In this document: positions 1-28,431 of the stretch, one piece after another
Layout of the letters: each line of letters starts with the position of its first letter
Numbering within the stretch: position 1 is the stretch's first letter
Origin: Doris montereyensis
Taxonomy: Eukaryota; Mollusca; Gastropoda; Nudibranchia; Dorididae
Assembly: GCA_037039925.1 (NCBI GenBank)
Contig: JAXRKP010001482.1
Span: 32,501 to 96,500 of the forward strand
DNA: 64,000 nt
Reading direction: 5' to 3'
Program-made: the position numbers and the translations under genes
Notes under the pieces: model-generated
Database searches by the model: none
Told to the model about the DNA's origin: nothing
Seen by the model: only the letters and a program-made list of their open reading frames with translations

Positions 1-32
1 AGGGATTCCTTATGATGGGGAATGACAATACA

Positions 33-455
33 GCCCTTTAAAAATCAATGAAATGAAAATGCAGTACCTTTAAAATCAATGAAATAAAAATGCAGTACCT
101 TGAAAAATCAATGAAATGAAAATGCAGTACCTTGAAAAATCAATGAAATAAAATGCAGTACCTTGAAAAAATCAATGAAATAACAATGCAGTACCTTGAA
201 AATCAATGAAATAACAATGCAGTACCTTGAAAAATCAATGAAATAAAAATGCAGTACCTTGAAAAAATCAATGAAATAAAAATGCAGTACCTTGAAAATC
301 AATGAAATAACAATGCAGTACCTTGAAAATCAATGAAATAAAAATGCAGTACCTTGAAAATCAATGAAATAAAAATGCGGCACTTTGAAAAATCAATGAA
401 ATGAAAATGCTGCACTTTTGAAAAATCAGTGACATGAAAATGCGGCACTTTGAAA
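33..455. repeat. Minisatellite, unit about 30 bp
   Basis: About fourteen copies of AATCAATGAAATAAAAATGC then AGTACCTTGA. Units lose similarity at the right edge (GCGGCACTTTG). Frames across it are repeat artefacts. Confidence 0.9.
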
Positions 456-707
456 ACATACTGAAACATGCATATCATACTTAGGGATGCATATAAATAC
501 ATGTAAAAGGGTAGTTTGGATTTGTGTTGTAACATAAATGTAATGAAAACACATCATGTAATCAATCATTTAAGCATGAAAGAGAACAGCTTAAATAGAA
601 GTTATGGGCAAAGAAAGAAATAAACAGGTTTGATTAGTTTGAATGAATTTGCATAGGCATAGGCAAGAAAGTGTGTGAGAGATGGGCCGGGTGGGAAATG
701 GAGCAGA

Positions 708-836
<129 letters not shown>

Positions 837-896
837 AAAGACTAAGACAGATAAAATTACCACAGAAAAGAAACACTGAGAGATTTTGTTTCATTG

Positions 897-1010
897 CAAT
901 TTACATTGTCCACCGCGTGCAATGATCTCAGGCTGAATTCAGGATGAAAAAATTAAAGGAAAGGGGTAGGACCCACCACCCACCAGCAGCCCACGCCAAC
1001 CGCCCTCCAA
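897..1010 (+). repeat. Dispersed repeat with GTGATCTCAGGGTGAATT core
   Basis: Copies at 897-1010, 38155-38265, 38365-38475, 39498-39540 (fragment), 44690-44790 (diverged) and 45426-45535 share CCACC-n-GTGATCTCAGGGTGAATT then AAGGGGAAACAGCAA, AAAGG and AGGACCTACCAGCAGCACCC. Probably a short SINE or SINE body; no clear box A or B. One copy lies in the likely 3'UTR of the MARVEL gene. Confidence 0.55.
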
Positions 1011-1020
1011 ACAGGCAGAG

Positions 1021-3730
1021 CTGCTCAAGGGAAAGCAATTTTTATAATTTTTAAAGAAAACAAAAATTTTAAAGTGAAATGGAGCAAAAGGCGAAATATG
1101 TTCAAGAAACACAGGACTTGATATGCTTTGAGTGCATGTGAAGACGAAGGCTTTGAGGCGGCAAAACACAATCTACATCTAATTAAGTACGTCGTATAAA
1201 TTGTTCTATGCAATGATTGCGTTGAAGTTGGTAAAAAATAAATATAAAAGCAACGGCATGTATTGAATAATATATCACTTTTGGCTGGCTGACTGACATT
1301 TAACTTTAAAAATTTAAAACCATACTGCACAACTTCCAGTGAATGTAAAAAAAACAAACCCACTCCACTGCCATACAAAGATGATTGACTGAAAACAAAA
1401 TACAATTTGCAATCAGTTTTGAATTTTTTTTTTAACAGTGTGTGTCAGTAGTGCTATATTTAATATCTTTATAATACAGTGATTGAAACACAAATTTTCA
1501 GTGAGATGGAATGATGACGACTAGTTAAACCTTGTCAATGTAAAATGTACCCATAGACAAACGATAATAAATTAATATAGTGTACTGTAAAGTGACTTCA
1601 CTGTAAATAATAAAACTGTGACAATTTATATGAGTAAAATGTTTAAATACATTGTCATGCACTCTAATAACACTTTCAGGTGTAAACGGGGAGTATAACG
1701 TAGCTGATATATTCATATAAGGGACTGAACTTAAAATGAACTATAATTTTGAGCAAATCAAAATACATACATAACTTAGAATAAAAACGTGTATAACAAA
1801 ATAAAACAAACGTATTTACTTAATGCCATTGTCAAGCTGGGTATTCGAATTGTTGTGATCCTTAGACCTGAGATACTATGCCAGGCGATCAGGCAAGGAT
1901 TAAAAAGTACAGTAAAGTAAAGTAAGTCCAATGCTCAGTATTGAGCGTAGGGAAACCAGTAGAAGCCTTGATTTTTCTAGGTGTACTACGGCATAATTTC
2001 ATAATGTTATAGTTTCCAGCCATCTTTACTTTATAGTTCTAGCTACCCGTTTCGATTCTGGGTTGACAGAGGGCCTGAAACATTTGCCCGGACTGGGGAA
2101 TCGAACTCTGATTTCCTGAGTAGTAGTCAGACGTTCTACCAAGTGAGTTACCAGTGCCCCAAAGGGAAAGAACTGCGCTCAAAGCTGTATTTTCTTCTTT
2201 GCAGACAAATAACTTTGTTATAATGATAATGGTATTGATACATTCAATGTGACGACACGTGTACTTACTTATAGACATAGGGATATCTTAAAATTTCCAT
2301 TTCTAGATTTGAATATTATATTATGATTCATAATCTCAACTTGGAGAATTAATGAACAACATAAATATCTTTGTCAAGGCAGAAGTAACAATGGATGAGG
2401 ATTGTTCATTACATTTATAAGCCCAAACGTTATCATTGAAACGTGTGTAATTAAGTATGAATATAATTTTCCAATTGGGAAAGTTGCATGCCTTCACCAA
2501 GGCACACATGGAATTTGAATACAACAACAACTCCGTTCAGGGGGAATCATTTTTGTTTGCTTGATGATTCTGATTAGTTTTTCTTCTTCATACTAACTAC
2601 CTATCTGAATTATTGACTATCACAGTCAGTACATATGATTTTGAATTCAAATGTGGTTGATCAAATTTTGATTTAAAAGTGATGACTTCAATTTCATTTT
2701 TAAAAGTCTTCAGTGGTATTGCTGAGTACAATTTTTATTGGCAGTTTGTTCCACGATTTTACTGTACCAGATCTGTGGTGGTTACTTGGGGAACTTTCCA
2801 CGATTGGTCTGATCGCAGACAAAATAAATTAAAAGGGGACATCGAAATGAACATCTTTGATCAACTGAAAGCAGGCCAAAATAGAGGTTGAAATACAAAT
2901 CAACCTGCGTTTTCTTCATATTTGTATTTTTCTCCAATAAAACTTCTTCTCTTCTGATTTTTAAAATAAGCTTTATGTCATTTATCTGCCCTTTCCATTT
3001 AATTTGAGCAATGTTCGGTTTTTTTATTATTTCGATTTTAATGTATCAATTATGAACTTTCCCCTCTATTTTCCTTTTCTGTCAACACAAATTTGAGATC
3101 ACTATGCAATGCTTTAAGTCTCTCGTTTCTTTTATTTTTGTTTTCAAAACATTATGAGTATCATTGGGGCCGTCATCTAAAATTGACCGGTCAAGCCAGT
3201 GGAACAGCCTCAGATCTTGACCGCTTTCGCCCACTTCAAGCACTGACCTTTTCATTCACAATGCATTCAATTATTTTGATAGTTTCCCTTGATTTCAATG
3301 TCACACAAGGGTATCCTTTGGTAGAGAATCAGTCGCAAACTTTTTTAAATTTCATATTTGTCTTAACTCCTTGCAGAGTTTGTGGAAGATAAAACACATC
3401 AGATATTATTCAAAATATATAACTGATCTTAAAGTGACAGAAATATTGGTATTGATTTGAGATAAAACTATCACCATGTTATGTCTTTGTTTTTAAAAAA
3501 AACAAGAATAAATTGTTGATCTTAAACACAACTATGTTGCAAGTATATATTTGTACAAAAAAAGAATTCGTGAAAAATCCTCATGAATACAACTTTATAT
3601 TTGAATACTATTTGAACACAGGGGTACAAATAAGAAACAAACCAACAACAAAAAAACACGAAGTAAGAACAGCCAAAATTAGTAATACATAATCTTTGAG
3701 TACAATACTTTGAAAATTGTCCATTTGCTC
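1021..3730. other. AT-rich noncoding sequence
   Basis: Apart from the SINE at 1925-2165 I see nothing supportable; open frames here lack splice signals and family features. Confidence 0.5.
1925..2165 (-). mobile_element. tRNA-derived SINE, family 3, reverse, diverged
   Basis: Matches 41715-41972: TCAGTATTGAGCGTAGGGAA, TTGCCCGGACTGGGGAATCG and GTAGTCAGACGTTCTACCAA then GTGAGTTACC (tRNA-like head, reverse). Confidence 0.5.
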
Positions 3731-4322
3731 TTAAGCCCTTTGCTGCCCGTAACTTATACTAGTCAGTTTTGGGCATACTATATCAACGGTGAAAGTCACA
3801 AACCGTGTAAATCCAATTTTGGATGTTTCAAGAAAAAATCAAAAAATTTTACTGCGCTTTTAATTTATTTTCACAGACATACGTGGTTTGCAAACATCAA
3901 AAACTAGATCCAATAGGGATACATGGATTGCTCATACGGTTACTATATATGGGTTTCTATTTGCTCTTGTGCCTAACTAGACGAAGCATAGAGGTTCCCT
4001 CATGTTAAAAATGGGGAAAAAAGTTTTAATTCTCTTAGAATTACCCGGTTTGCGACTTTCACCGGCGATACACTATGCACCTATAGAATTTATGTGCTTG
4101 GGTACGTAAGTTTTGTGCATGCTATATGCCATGTGCCTGTAAAATTGGCGGGCTTATGACACGACGTGTTTCAATAACTTTGTTGATTAGCCTTATTGAC
4201 ATAACTGCATAAAACACTTGCATATTGTTTGATTAACATGTAATAACATCCCTTTAGAAGGTAAACCGTCAATTTCTCCCTGGCACTGGTGTATTTTGTC
4301 TCCTGGGCAGCAAAGGGATTAA
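3731..4322. mobile_element. piggyBac-like MITE with TTAA ends
   Basis: The left end is TTAAGCCCTTTGCTGCCC. The right end reads GGGCAGCAAAGGGATTAA, its inverted complement apart from one base, and both ends carry TTAA, the piggyBac target site. A second inverted pair lies inside: CGGTGAAAGTCACAAACCG (3787-3805) and CGGTTTGCGACTTTCACCG (4046-4064), one mismatch. There is no transposase, so it would be a non-autonomous element moved in trans. Confidence 0.65.
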
Positions 4323-4653
4323 GAACATTCCTTGGTTTTGACGATAAACTAATCACGCGGACTCTAGATTCAAAACAGGTGCACTGCTGGTAGCAACATT
4401 TTCCCACCGCAACTGTCCTGCAATGGGCACGTTGGTGTAGGCAGCTGTATCTTTTTGATAGGGTTTGGGAGGAGGGGAAGAGATGGTATGGGAAAGGGAG
4501 AAGAGAGAAAGAATTTATATTAGATGAAAAAACAAGATTACATTAGGGAGGAAAAATATTAACATCAGACTAGAAAAGAAAGAAAAAAACACAACAAAAA
4601 AAAGAGAAAAAAGATAGGTGTATTTTCTCTCTCTGTTTGAATCAACTTTTTAA

Positions 4654-5275
4654 TACTGTAGTTACCACATAAATGCCCACCACCATAATGCCTGTATCTC
4701 TTAAATGCCTGCAATCTTAGTGAAACCAATTTTTTCTACATAAATTGCTCCTCTTAAATGCCCATTTCAAAATCCAGATTTTCCCTAAATCCCCAGTCTC
4801 AATGGTAACTGCATATATAATCTTCTCCAAATTATCATAAGACACATCCGTAATTTATTAGAAATTCTATTTTTTCTTTCTATTATACATGTAATCCCAT
4901 CACTAATATGAGATGACCAGTCCACCCACTGTAACAAGATAGCCTGTGTCCAATTTCATTGGGCATGCATTGTATTGGTCATATCCATTGTATTGTTCCT
5001 TCGGGTCTTCGTGGCGAGCAATGGTCAGCCTACACGCTCATTTCCTAAGTGAGAACTTAATCATACTTAATGGCTTCTATTTCTCGCATTCAATTGTACG
5101 TTGAACTGAGGACTCTTCTAAAAGAAGTTACCTGGTTATGAATCTTTATCCTTGTCTGTCCATTGATCATCCCCGATTTTTTGTCATGACTGATTTCCCC
5201 ATAAATGCCCGTTTCGCCTGAATCCCCATTTTCTCTGCTTCCCAAGCGCCGGGCATTTAGGCGGTAACTACTGTA
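4654..5275. mobile_element. MITE with TACnGTAGTTACC terminal inverted repeats
   Basis: The left end TACTGTAGTTACCACATAAA continues TGCCC; the right end read in reverse is TACAGTAGTTACCGCCTAAA, then TGCCC. The 622-bp interior repeats the short word AAATGCC(C) several times near both ends, like transposase-binding sites. No coding capacity. Superfamily unknown. Confidence 0.6.
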
Positions 5276-5280
5276 CAATG

Positions 5281-5580
5281 AGTCACATTGATGGCAGAGG
5301 TTAGGATGATGAAATTGGGACAATGAGGTCCAGGGTTCGAATCCTGGCAAATCCAGGGCTAATGTTATGTTCCCTTGGAAAAGACATTTAACACATATTT
5401 TCCTACTCTACCCATGTGCTAACAGGTATAAGCACAAGCTTGGGAGTAAACACCTGAATCAGACTGGCATCCTGTCCAAAAATTGATTATCATCACCTGT
5501 TCCACTTCATGCTATGGAAAACCAGGATATGCTCCAGCTCTATGGGTCGTAATGGCCTTGGAAGGAACTCTTACTGCACA
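5281..5580 (+). mobile_element. tRNA-derived SINE, family 1
   Basis: Box B GGGTTCGAATCC, body TGTTCCCTTGGAAAAGACAT, tail TATGGGTCGTAATGGCCTTG then GAAGGAACT. It lies just after the MITE at 4654-5275 and downstream of the membrane-protein tail exon on the other strand. Confidence 0.7.
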
Positions 5581-5601
5581 GTGAATTCAATTTTAATTAA
5601 G

Positions 5602-5703
5602 TCATATATTCTCATGAATTGTGTATCGTTTTTCTTTTCTTTTAAATCCATCACAAGTATCGGTTACAGGAAAATAATGAGATCTTGACGAGGAAGAAGA
5701 TTT
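5602..5703 (-). CDS. Putative last exon, cytoplasmic tail of the same membrane protein
   Basis: Downstream on the minus strand, after ATTATGTCCAG, a frame reads KSSSSSRSHYFPVTDTCDGF, then KRKEKRYTIHENI and TGA at 5602-5604. The previous exon would join as RSQ-KSSSSSR if its donor were CAG|GTAAGT with one G missing. The acceptor has a weak pyrimidine tract. A SINE follows directly and would form the 3' untranslated region. Confidence 0.4.
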   Translation of the reverse strand, partial: KSSSSSRSHYFPVTDTCDGFKRKEKRYTIHENI

Positions 5704-5975
5704 CTGGACATAATCGTAGAAAATTAAACAAACATTTAATAAATTAGCGTAAAAGATTTCATATGAAAACAGGAATCAACTATATTTGCCTTTGAATTCT
5801 CACAACTACTACGTCCAGACAATATGTCACCTCTATATTTTAAATCACTTTACTTTCCTTTTTCATGAATTATAATTATAATTGATGCCTTTAGCTTAAC
5901 ATCACATTAACAATTTGGCATGAAACAGCAGATTACAGATCACATGATAACAATTCTAGACAACAGATCACTTAC

Positions 5976-6432
5976 TGGCTCCGAAAAGAACTTGGTGCAA
6001 TAGTTTGTACGACTGGAACTGCAAGTCTGTTCACTTGACGTTCCTGTCGCCGCTTCCTAATAGCTCGAATGATGAAGACAAGAATGAGAAATGTGGTAGC
6101 GAGAAGAGCCGACACAAACAGCAGCGATCGTATTGGTTGTCATAGGATCGATATAGCTGCTGTCTCTACTGTTTTTATTCATATCTATATCTGGGGTGCC
6201 ATAAGTGTGCGGGAACGTTTGACGTCAATTGTGCTTTGAATAAAATCATTTTGATGGTTTTCTCTGTTATCAAACTTCCCAGCCATTGCCATATTATCTG
6301 GATATGTTATTTTATTCTTGGCCTCCTCACCACTTATCAAGAATTGCTGCATTTCACATTAACCTGAAATAAAATATTCCAAGGATGCTTCGTACCCTTC
6401 GTCCTGTTTTGCCATCATGCTCTTGGAAGTTA
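5976..6432 (-). CDS. Exon of an unrecognised single-pass membrane protein (broken frame)
   Basis: On the minus strand an acceptor with a T-rich tract (TGTTTTTTTTATCAG, exon from 6432) opens a frame containing MAKQDEGYEASLEYFISG, a TAA near 6360, then EMQQFLISGEEAKNKITYPD and on to STIDVKRSRTLMAP. After a one-base shift it reads IDMNKNSRDSSYIDPMTTNT. After another it reads SLLFVSALLATTFLILVFII and RAIRKRRQERQVNRL. That is a 20-residue membrane helix with a strongly basic cytoplasmic stop-transfer, then VPVVQTIAPSSFRS to a GTAAGT donor. An alternative acceptor lies at 6363. I do not recognise the family. The helix-plus-basic-anchor and splice signals are visible; the extracellular assignment is inference. 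Confidence 0.45.
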
Positions 6433-6439
6433 CTGATAA

Positions 6440-6717
6440 AAAAAACACAACAACAGATTTCTAGGGATGGAATTTTCTTGAGAATCGCGTTTACGTCCTT
6501 TCATCTTTGGTGAATGATTGCAGATCGCTTTATTGTACACCAGCGTGATGGATCACTAAATTTTGGTGACCTAAGAGAGAAAAACAATAACACATGACAT
6601 TTAAATGTAAAATTTTTATTATCTTAATGTTATAAATTGTTCTGCTTTGATCAAAGGTAGTCGCGATAAAATTTCATTTTTCGTTTTTCTCCCCACATAA
6701 ATCGGAAGCTTACTATG

Positions 6718-6796
<79 letters not shown>

Positions 6797-9700
6797 TTAC
6801 AACCCTGGGTTCAAAAGACTGAGGGAAAGCGCCACTTTCACTCACTATATAACAGATGTGTATCACTAGACAATCATCCTGCTCTGTGCATAGTTAATGA
6901 GTAAATCAGCCTTTTGCCTCTCCTGCACAAGTTGGTGAATGGCATTTTTAGGGCACCTGATCATAGCGAGGAAGTGAACCGTGTATGCAAAAGGTGAAAT
7001 AATATAATGCTTACGCTCATTATCAATATTAGTGATTAAGATCTTTAAAAAAAGTTTTTTTTAATAAAAATTTATTACATGTTATTACTGATAAGTGAAA
7101 GAAAAGATGTGAGACTTACCAGTAACATGCACCACATAACGTCTAGAAGCATTATTAGCATGAAGCTTATCTTATACATATACCGTAGTTTCCGGCAAAT
7201 TGCACGTTACTAAAATGTGATTTGTCACAATGCACAACTATTTTCATGTAACCAAATTTTACACGTTAAGTATCTCCTCAAAATGCAACAATGGCTGGCT
7301 TGACTTCTTAAAATGCAGCAAATTTGTATATATGCCCGTCTTCAATTTGTTGCATTTCAAGAGTCAATTCTTGTAAAAATTAAATTTGATAACCTCTTCT
7401 TGCCTCGTCCCAGTGATAAAATTTGTTACCCATGTGTGTGTGAGGCATTTAGATCTATGTTAACTATGTGTACACATACACATGACAATGCAACAAGTCT
7501 TGGCTGTCTTGGCTCTCTCACCCTTACCCATCCCTCCCGGCTCGGTCGCCATCTGGCGTCGCTTATCTGGACTTATCATCTACCAGACAGACAGTGCGTT
7601 TGGCTCTCTCTCTTTGATCGCGGTGAGAAAATCTGTGAAAGGTCTTGGGTCACTTTTACCATGGAGATCGTACTCTGTGCATATATATGACACACTATGT
7701 CAACCAATAAAAAGAGCATCCCTAGTTGTCAAATGTCTTCACCATCCCACCCCTTGTTGAAGTCTTGAGTGACGATGAACGTAACAGATCTAAGAGAAGA
7801 GGGTTAGATTTAACAGGTCTTGTTCTCAAACCAACGAAAAATAAACAAAACCCAATCAATAACGGATAACTAATAAAACAAAGAGCATTTTCAAATAAAA
7901 ATGGCAACGTAAATAATGGGTTGTGGCAAGGCTTCCAATAGGTCTTGGTTGTGGCCCTTGACTACTGACTACGTCAAAATGCGCCTTCACCAAAATGCAT
8001 GATTTTTGTCACACTGTACCCATCTGCGTTAATTTTATCCTTCTACTCAAAGCTGTTAATTATTATAAAGGAAATGGCATTTGAAACAATTCTCTCTCTC
8101 TCGCTCTTTATTTATCTGTCCCGATCTTTCTCTTCTTCTCATGTTATTGTTATTGCTGAATTATGCTTACTAAACTTAAGTTAAATGGTGTGCGTGACAA
8201 TGGAAATCCTCCCTTTTTAAGCGCTATAGAAATCTTGCAAAGCTCCAGCTTTGACTTAGAGACCCACAAGCAAGGGCACTTCTTTACATGGTAAAATCAT
8301 AAAAGATAAATACGCTCTAAACTAACATAAATAAATTGTAAAATTGATATTAATGATATTGAGGAGATCTAGTTGAAACTTTCAAGAAAATTCTTTTAAC
8401 CATAGAAATTAAATAGAAACTAGATCTAGATCTAGGTGACCAACTGACTCCTACTGAAGATGTGAACTGTTTCATTACTTTCCATTATATTCATTATAAA
8501 TGTAAAATGTAAGCGTAGTCATCAATTATTTATGTTTCATTGGGTTCAGATTTAATCCAGTTTGTTGAATTTAATATGCTCAAACAAAGCCAGTTTCTTG
8601 ACAAAAAAAACAAAAACCAACAAACTTCATGAACTGACCAGTACGCAATGCAAAAATAAACGGTTCATTACAAAAACCTACGTTTTCTCATTGCTTCAGT
8701 TCGACAGGCCTTGAACTTGTGAAAAAAAAAGTAAAATAAACAATCTGCGTGTCAATCAATCATCACATTCCAGCTAGTTCTAGATATATCTGTAAACACA
8801 TCAGCTTCCTTCTGTGTTCAGTTGAACACGTTCGAGAATTAATATCAATTCTTGTTTTCTGTGGACACACCTGGCTGGGATGCCCCTGTCATATCGGACA
8901 TCGATGAGTCGATGAGCGCACGCACAGTGTTAGTACGCGCAGGTGAAATTGTTTACGACATTAAATATATGTCGATGTTAAATATTTCAAATGCACGTAA
9001 GATGCTTTGTATATGAAGATATTACTAAGTTAGTGAGAATTAATACCAAGCAAATGTAAAGGAACGTTAGATTTCTGAGTGGATTCTTTTATTTGTTTAT
9101 TTTATACGACTATCGTAAATACAATCACATCTTGTTTTCACTTCATTGATAGTTACCTTGGATTCAAAATGGCCGACTCCTCCTTTCCAACTTGGTTTTT
9201 ACTTCGAACAATATCACATTCATCGGTCATATTGTTGAGATGTCAAAGATGCTATTTTTGTCTCTCATTAGAGTGCGGCCAAAATTTACAGAGGACAATC
9301 AAATACGGTCTGCTAATCTAGCTCTAGATCTAAATATTCTATTCTTTTAACGAAACTGATATGACAGGATTAGGAAATTATCATTCACATGCATGCTCAT
9401 GTCATGACTGATCTTCTGAGTTCTCTTCATTCACATACTTTCACTCACTACCCACCATCGTTTTATGTGTGTGGAATGAATCTAATGAAGCAAAAGTAGC
9501 AATGCCATTGATTTTATCTTTATGCACAGTATTTTGCTTGTTTTAATTAGAAATGTTAAAGCTACTTTAAATTAATTTAAATAAATGGAGGTCTTGTTGC
9601 AAATGTTGGTTTTGTTCAATTTTTTCTGTTTTGGCCTGACTCATTGAGTCCAAATTCTTGCTTGAGAGGAAAGCTTTACAATGAGAGTAGATCTATGATA

Positions 9701-10235
9701 TAATACTAGACTATACACTATGTTCACCAATATTGCCTTTTATCACCAGTACAAAGTTGGGTATGCCTTTGATGTCCCAATAACACAAGGAATGGTTGGC
9801 CAGATTAGGGGGAGGGGGTGGTGTGTCAAGGTGGATACCCCGATAAAAAAGGTGATGTCTTTTTGAAGGGGGGGGGGGGTCTCCCTCCTGAAGTAGAACC
9901 TAGTGAAAACCAAGTAAAAGTCAAAAGATAAATATATAGCAGGTTTCACAAAATGGCCCATCCCCATTTCCTTCTTTTGTCAAAATGCACATATGTTTAT
10001 TTCTTACAAGTGTTACATACCATGTTAAAGTTTAGAACCTGAGGGATTCCAGATATATGACTTTAAGAGATAGCAAAGGACTGTGAGGCGAGTAAATTAA
10101 AGCTTTAAAAGTCATGTTTTTCAGTCAAGGGGCATAACTTTGAAATTTCTAGGTCCAATGCCAGTGACATATTGTTACGCGGAAACTGCACGTATCCGGT
10201 CGACCAGGTTTCCTGTGTTTATTTAGTGATGTAAC
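6440..10235. other. Noncoding sequence, no supportable gene
   Basis: Holds the AT array at 6719, a single TACCGTAGTTTCC terminus-like word at 7182 without a partner, AGATCTAGATC motifs near 8415, and a 12-G run at 9868. Confidence 0.5.
6719..6797. repeat. (AT)n then (GT)n
   Basis: About 35 AT units ending in a short GT run. Confidence 0.95.
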
Positions 10236-11835
10236 GACTTGGGCATCTGGTTTGGAGAGTTTCCCACTTTTCTCTAGTTCTCAATAAGATGAAGTTTGTG
10301 TTTCCCGACACCTCGGGCGTGGAGTCCACGGTCGGTTCCTTATCGAGTTGATCAGATGACTCGCGCGTTCCGGATCGTGTGGAGGGATGAAAACTGATGC
10401 TTTTGCCCCGTTTTTTTGTAAAATTCTGTGATTGTATGCCTTTATATACTATCCTTATTACAGGTTTATCGTGTGTACCATTCTGCTGAAACCGGTACGG
10501 TTAACTCACAACTTATATATAATGAGTGAGGATGGGATACGTATAGGGCGATATTTACCAATCGAGAGAGAGGAGGGAAAGAGAGATGAAGAGACAGAGA
10601 GAGAGGGGGAGAAAGAAAGGCACCAGCAACAAAACCCTCACCCGAAAAGAAAGCGCTTTTGACGACAATGATTCTTTTTACCCTTGTACGTGCCCCCCTC
10701 GCGATTATCTACAGTCACATAGAGCGCCCCACTAGACTAGCACAAACCTGTGTCTTTATCGATCGATAATTGCTTAGCGGAATACGGGACGGGATGGGGA
10801 GCGGTGGCTGACAAATCTTAAACTCTACTTGAACCTGTGTATTAGTATTATTTTCCCTCTCTCTTGTTTAAATGTGTTTTTAGTAATATTGTATTGTTAT
10901 GCGAAGAAGACTGTGCATAGTGGAGACATTAAGTCACTATCTTTATAATGGACTTCTAAATCTCCCGTATTGCCAATTATCTCGTCTTTATTTATTAGAA
11001 CGTAATAAATCATGAAAGCCTATTGATTGCGGGGCTTCTTTACATAAGTTTCACTCACGATAAGCCAAAGCAGGTTTTGCTAATGCAACCGAATCTAACC
11101 TGATCACAGTGTCCTTCATCGTCTACATTTTTGTGACCGTCAGCAGGTGGTAGTAAGGGACATCCTAAGACAAAATATTCTGCAAAGCCGACTGGACAAT
11201 TTAAATATAAAAATTTCATGATTTCTCAAGTCTTACACAAGATGAACTATGAGAAAATAGCTTGACGGTATTACGTTATTAGATCCCAGATCGAAAAAAT
11301 ATTTTTTGTCCGACTGTAAGACCACGAGTAATCTCATGATATTCTCACTCTCATTTAGAGTTACCTGTAGGTTTTTTTGATGTCTTTTACATGATAAATG
11401 GCCGTAGGGAATACGTTTTCTTTCACTCTAGATCATAAACGCGCTTCTACGTATTTTTCAACTGTTTTTTTCAGTTCTTACTGTGTGTTCATTTGTAGCC
11501 ACAGTTGTTACATAATAACGAAAATCTGAAACCTGCCTCACATGTGATTACTGCAAAAAAATTACAAAATTTAGACCTGCTTCAAATTTTCTTTGAACAA
11601 TTCTCTTTCACGTGGAATTAAAGAAAACAGAATAAAAGGTCGTTGACCTCACCTACCTTAAGGTGAAAAAGGACTTATTAAAAGAGGGAAATGACAGCGG
11701 TCTCAATTGCTGTCATTCATACTAAAAATATTCACAAAACACACAAATTGAAAGCAAAATTCACAATATTATGTTTTTTATATCTCGATGTCAAAGCTAT
11801 ACATACATGGACCAAATGTTAAGAAGATTCATCAA
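10236..11835 (+). repeat. Long diverged dispersed repeat, copy 1
   Basis: It shares an ordered series of blocks with 61463-62330: CATCTGGTTTGGAGAGTTTC, TTCCCGACACC, CACCAGCAACAAAA, ATCTACAGTCACATAGAGCG, TTTATCGATCGATAATTGCT, TCGTCTTTATTTATTAGAAC-like, TATTTTTCAACTGTTTTTTT, and GATGTCAAAGCTATACAT. This copy is longer. No clear ORF; element class unknown. Confidence 0.6.
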
Positions 11836-12165
11836 TTAGATTTTGAGAAAGATTAATTGAAGAGTTCAAGTTATCATTGGGTCCCATTTTTGTGAAACCT
11901 GCCATATATGCATTAATACTGAAATAAAATACTTTCTGATAGTTAATACTATTTGGCATTATAAATTAAAAATCACCTGGCAACTTTTTTTTTTAGTTAC
12001 ATTCACCTCTGGGGGAGACATCATAATTCTTAAGGAGTACCCAAGGTTGCTTCTTCTTCTTAGATTCTCATGCAGGTGCTATTATTTCCAGATTCTGAAT
12101 GAAGTTTTTTCATTCCAACGTAGTACATAGATACACATGTGTGAGAAATGACTGAATGAAGGAAA

Positions 12166-27491
<15,326 letters not shown>

Positions 27492-28074
27492 AAATCACTG
27501 CCGGCCACCATTACCAGCCGCTTCCCCTGACGCCTGTTCCCAAACAGAAATGGAGGGATGAAATTCCCCGTTAGACTTGTCGGTGTTGAGAGGAAGCACG
27601 AGAGTACAAATTCCTTCCAAGGCGTATACAGGAACATCGCGTTCTTACGACACGTACAGGCATGCTTTTGAACAGCGCCTCTGCCCCTTTGAGAACACTG
27701 CCCGAGTCTACGTCAGATCATCACATGGACGACAGTTAATGTTTTACATGTCGGAGAGGATGAGGATTTCGATCGTGAAAAGTAGTACGGTAGGGATTCT
27801 TTAACAGCCCACATCTGTCGGCGGGTCACTCGGTGTAATACATGTGATATCGCTATGTAATCTCAAACAGGTAAAAAGATGGAGGCACGAGTGCAGAGTT
27901 GACCAAACCTGTGCTTGTGTTGCTGTAACTGTGATGGGGCAGTGGTTTCTTCGTCAGCATGGAAAAAAAATGCATCAAAGTATAGACTGAAACGAAAGCA
28001 GGAGAATCTTGTATTGTTTAAAAGAATTAGATAATTTTATTGTGACTTTTGGGGGGGGGGGGTTGCCCAATCTC
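27492..28074 (+). other. Probable 3'UTR of the ZDHHC gene
   Basis: Non-repetitive, moderately GC-rich sequence after the stop. No AATAAA signal before the TTC array, so the cleavage site was not found. Confidence 0.4.
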
Positions 28075-28399
28075 TTCTCTTTTTCCTCTTCTTCTCTTCT
28101 TCTTCTTCTTCTTCTTCTTCTTCTTCTTCTTCTTCTTCTTCTTCTTCTTCTTCTTCTTCTTCTTCTTCTTCTTCTTCTTCTTCTTCTTCTTCTTCTTCTG
28201 CTTCTTCTTCTTCTTCCTCTTTTCTCCTTCTCCTCCTCCTCCTCCTCCTCCTCCTCCTCCTCCTCTTCCTTTTTTCTTTTTTCTCTTCTTTTTCATCTTC
28301 TTCTTCTTCTTCTTCTTTTTTTTCTTCTTCTTCTTCTTCGTCTTCTTCTTCTTCTTCTTCTTCTTCTTCTTCTTCTTCTTCTTCTACTTCTTCTTCTTC

Positions 28400-28431
<32 letters not shown>

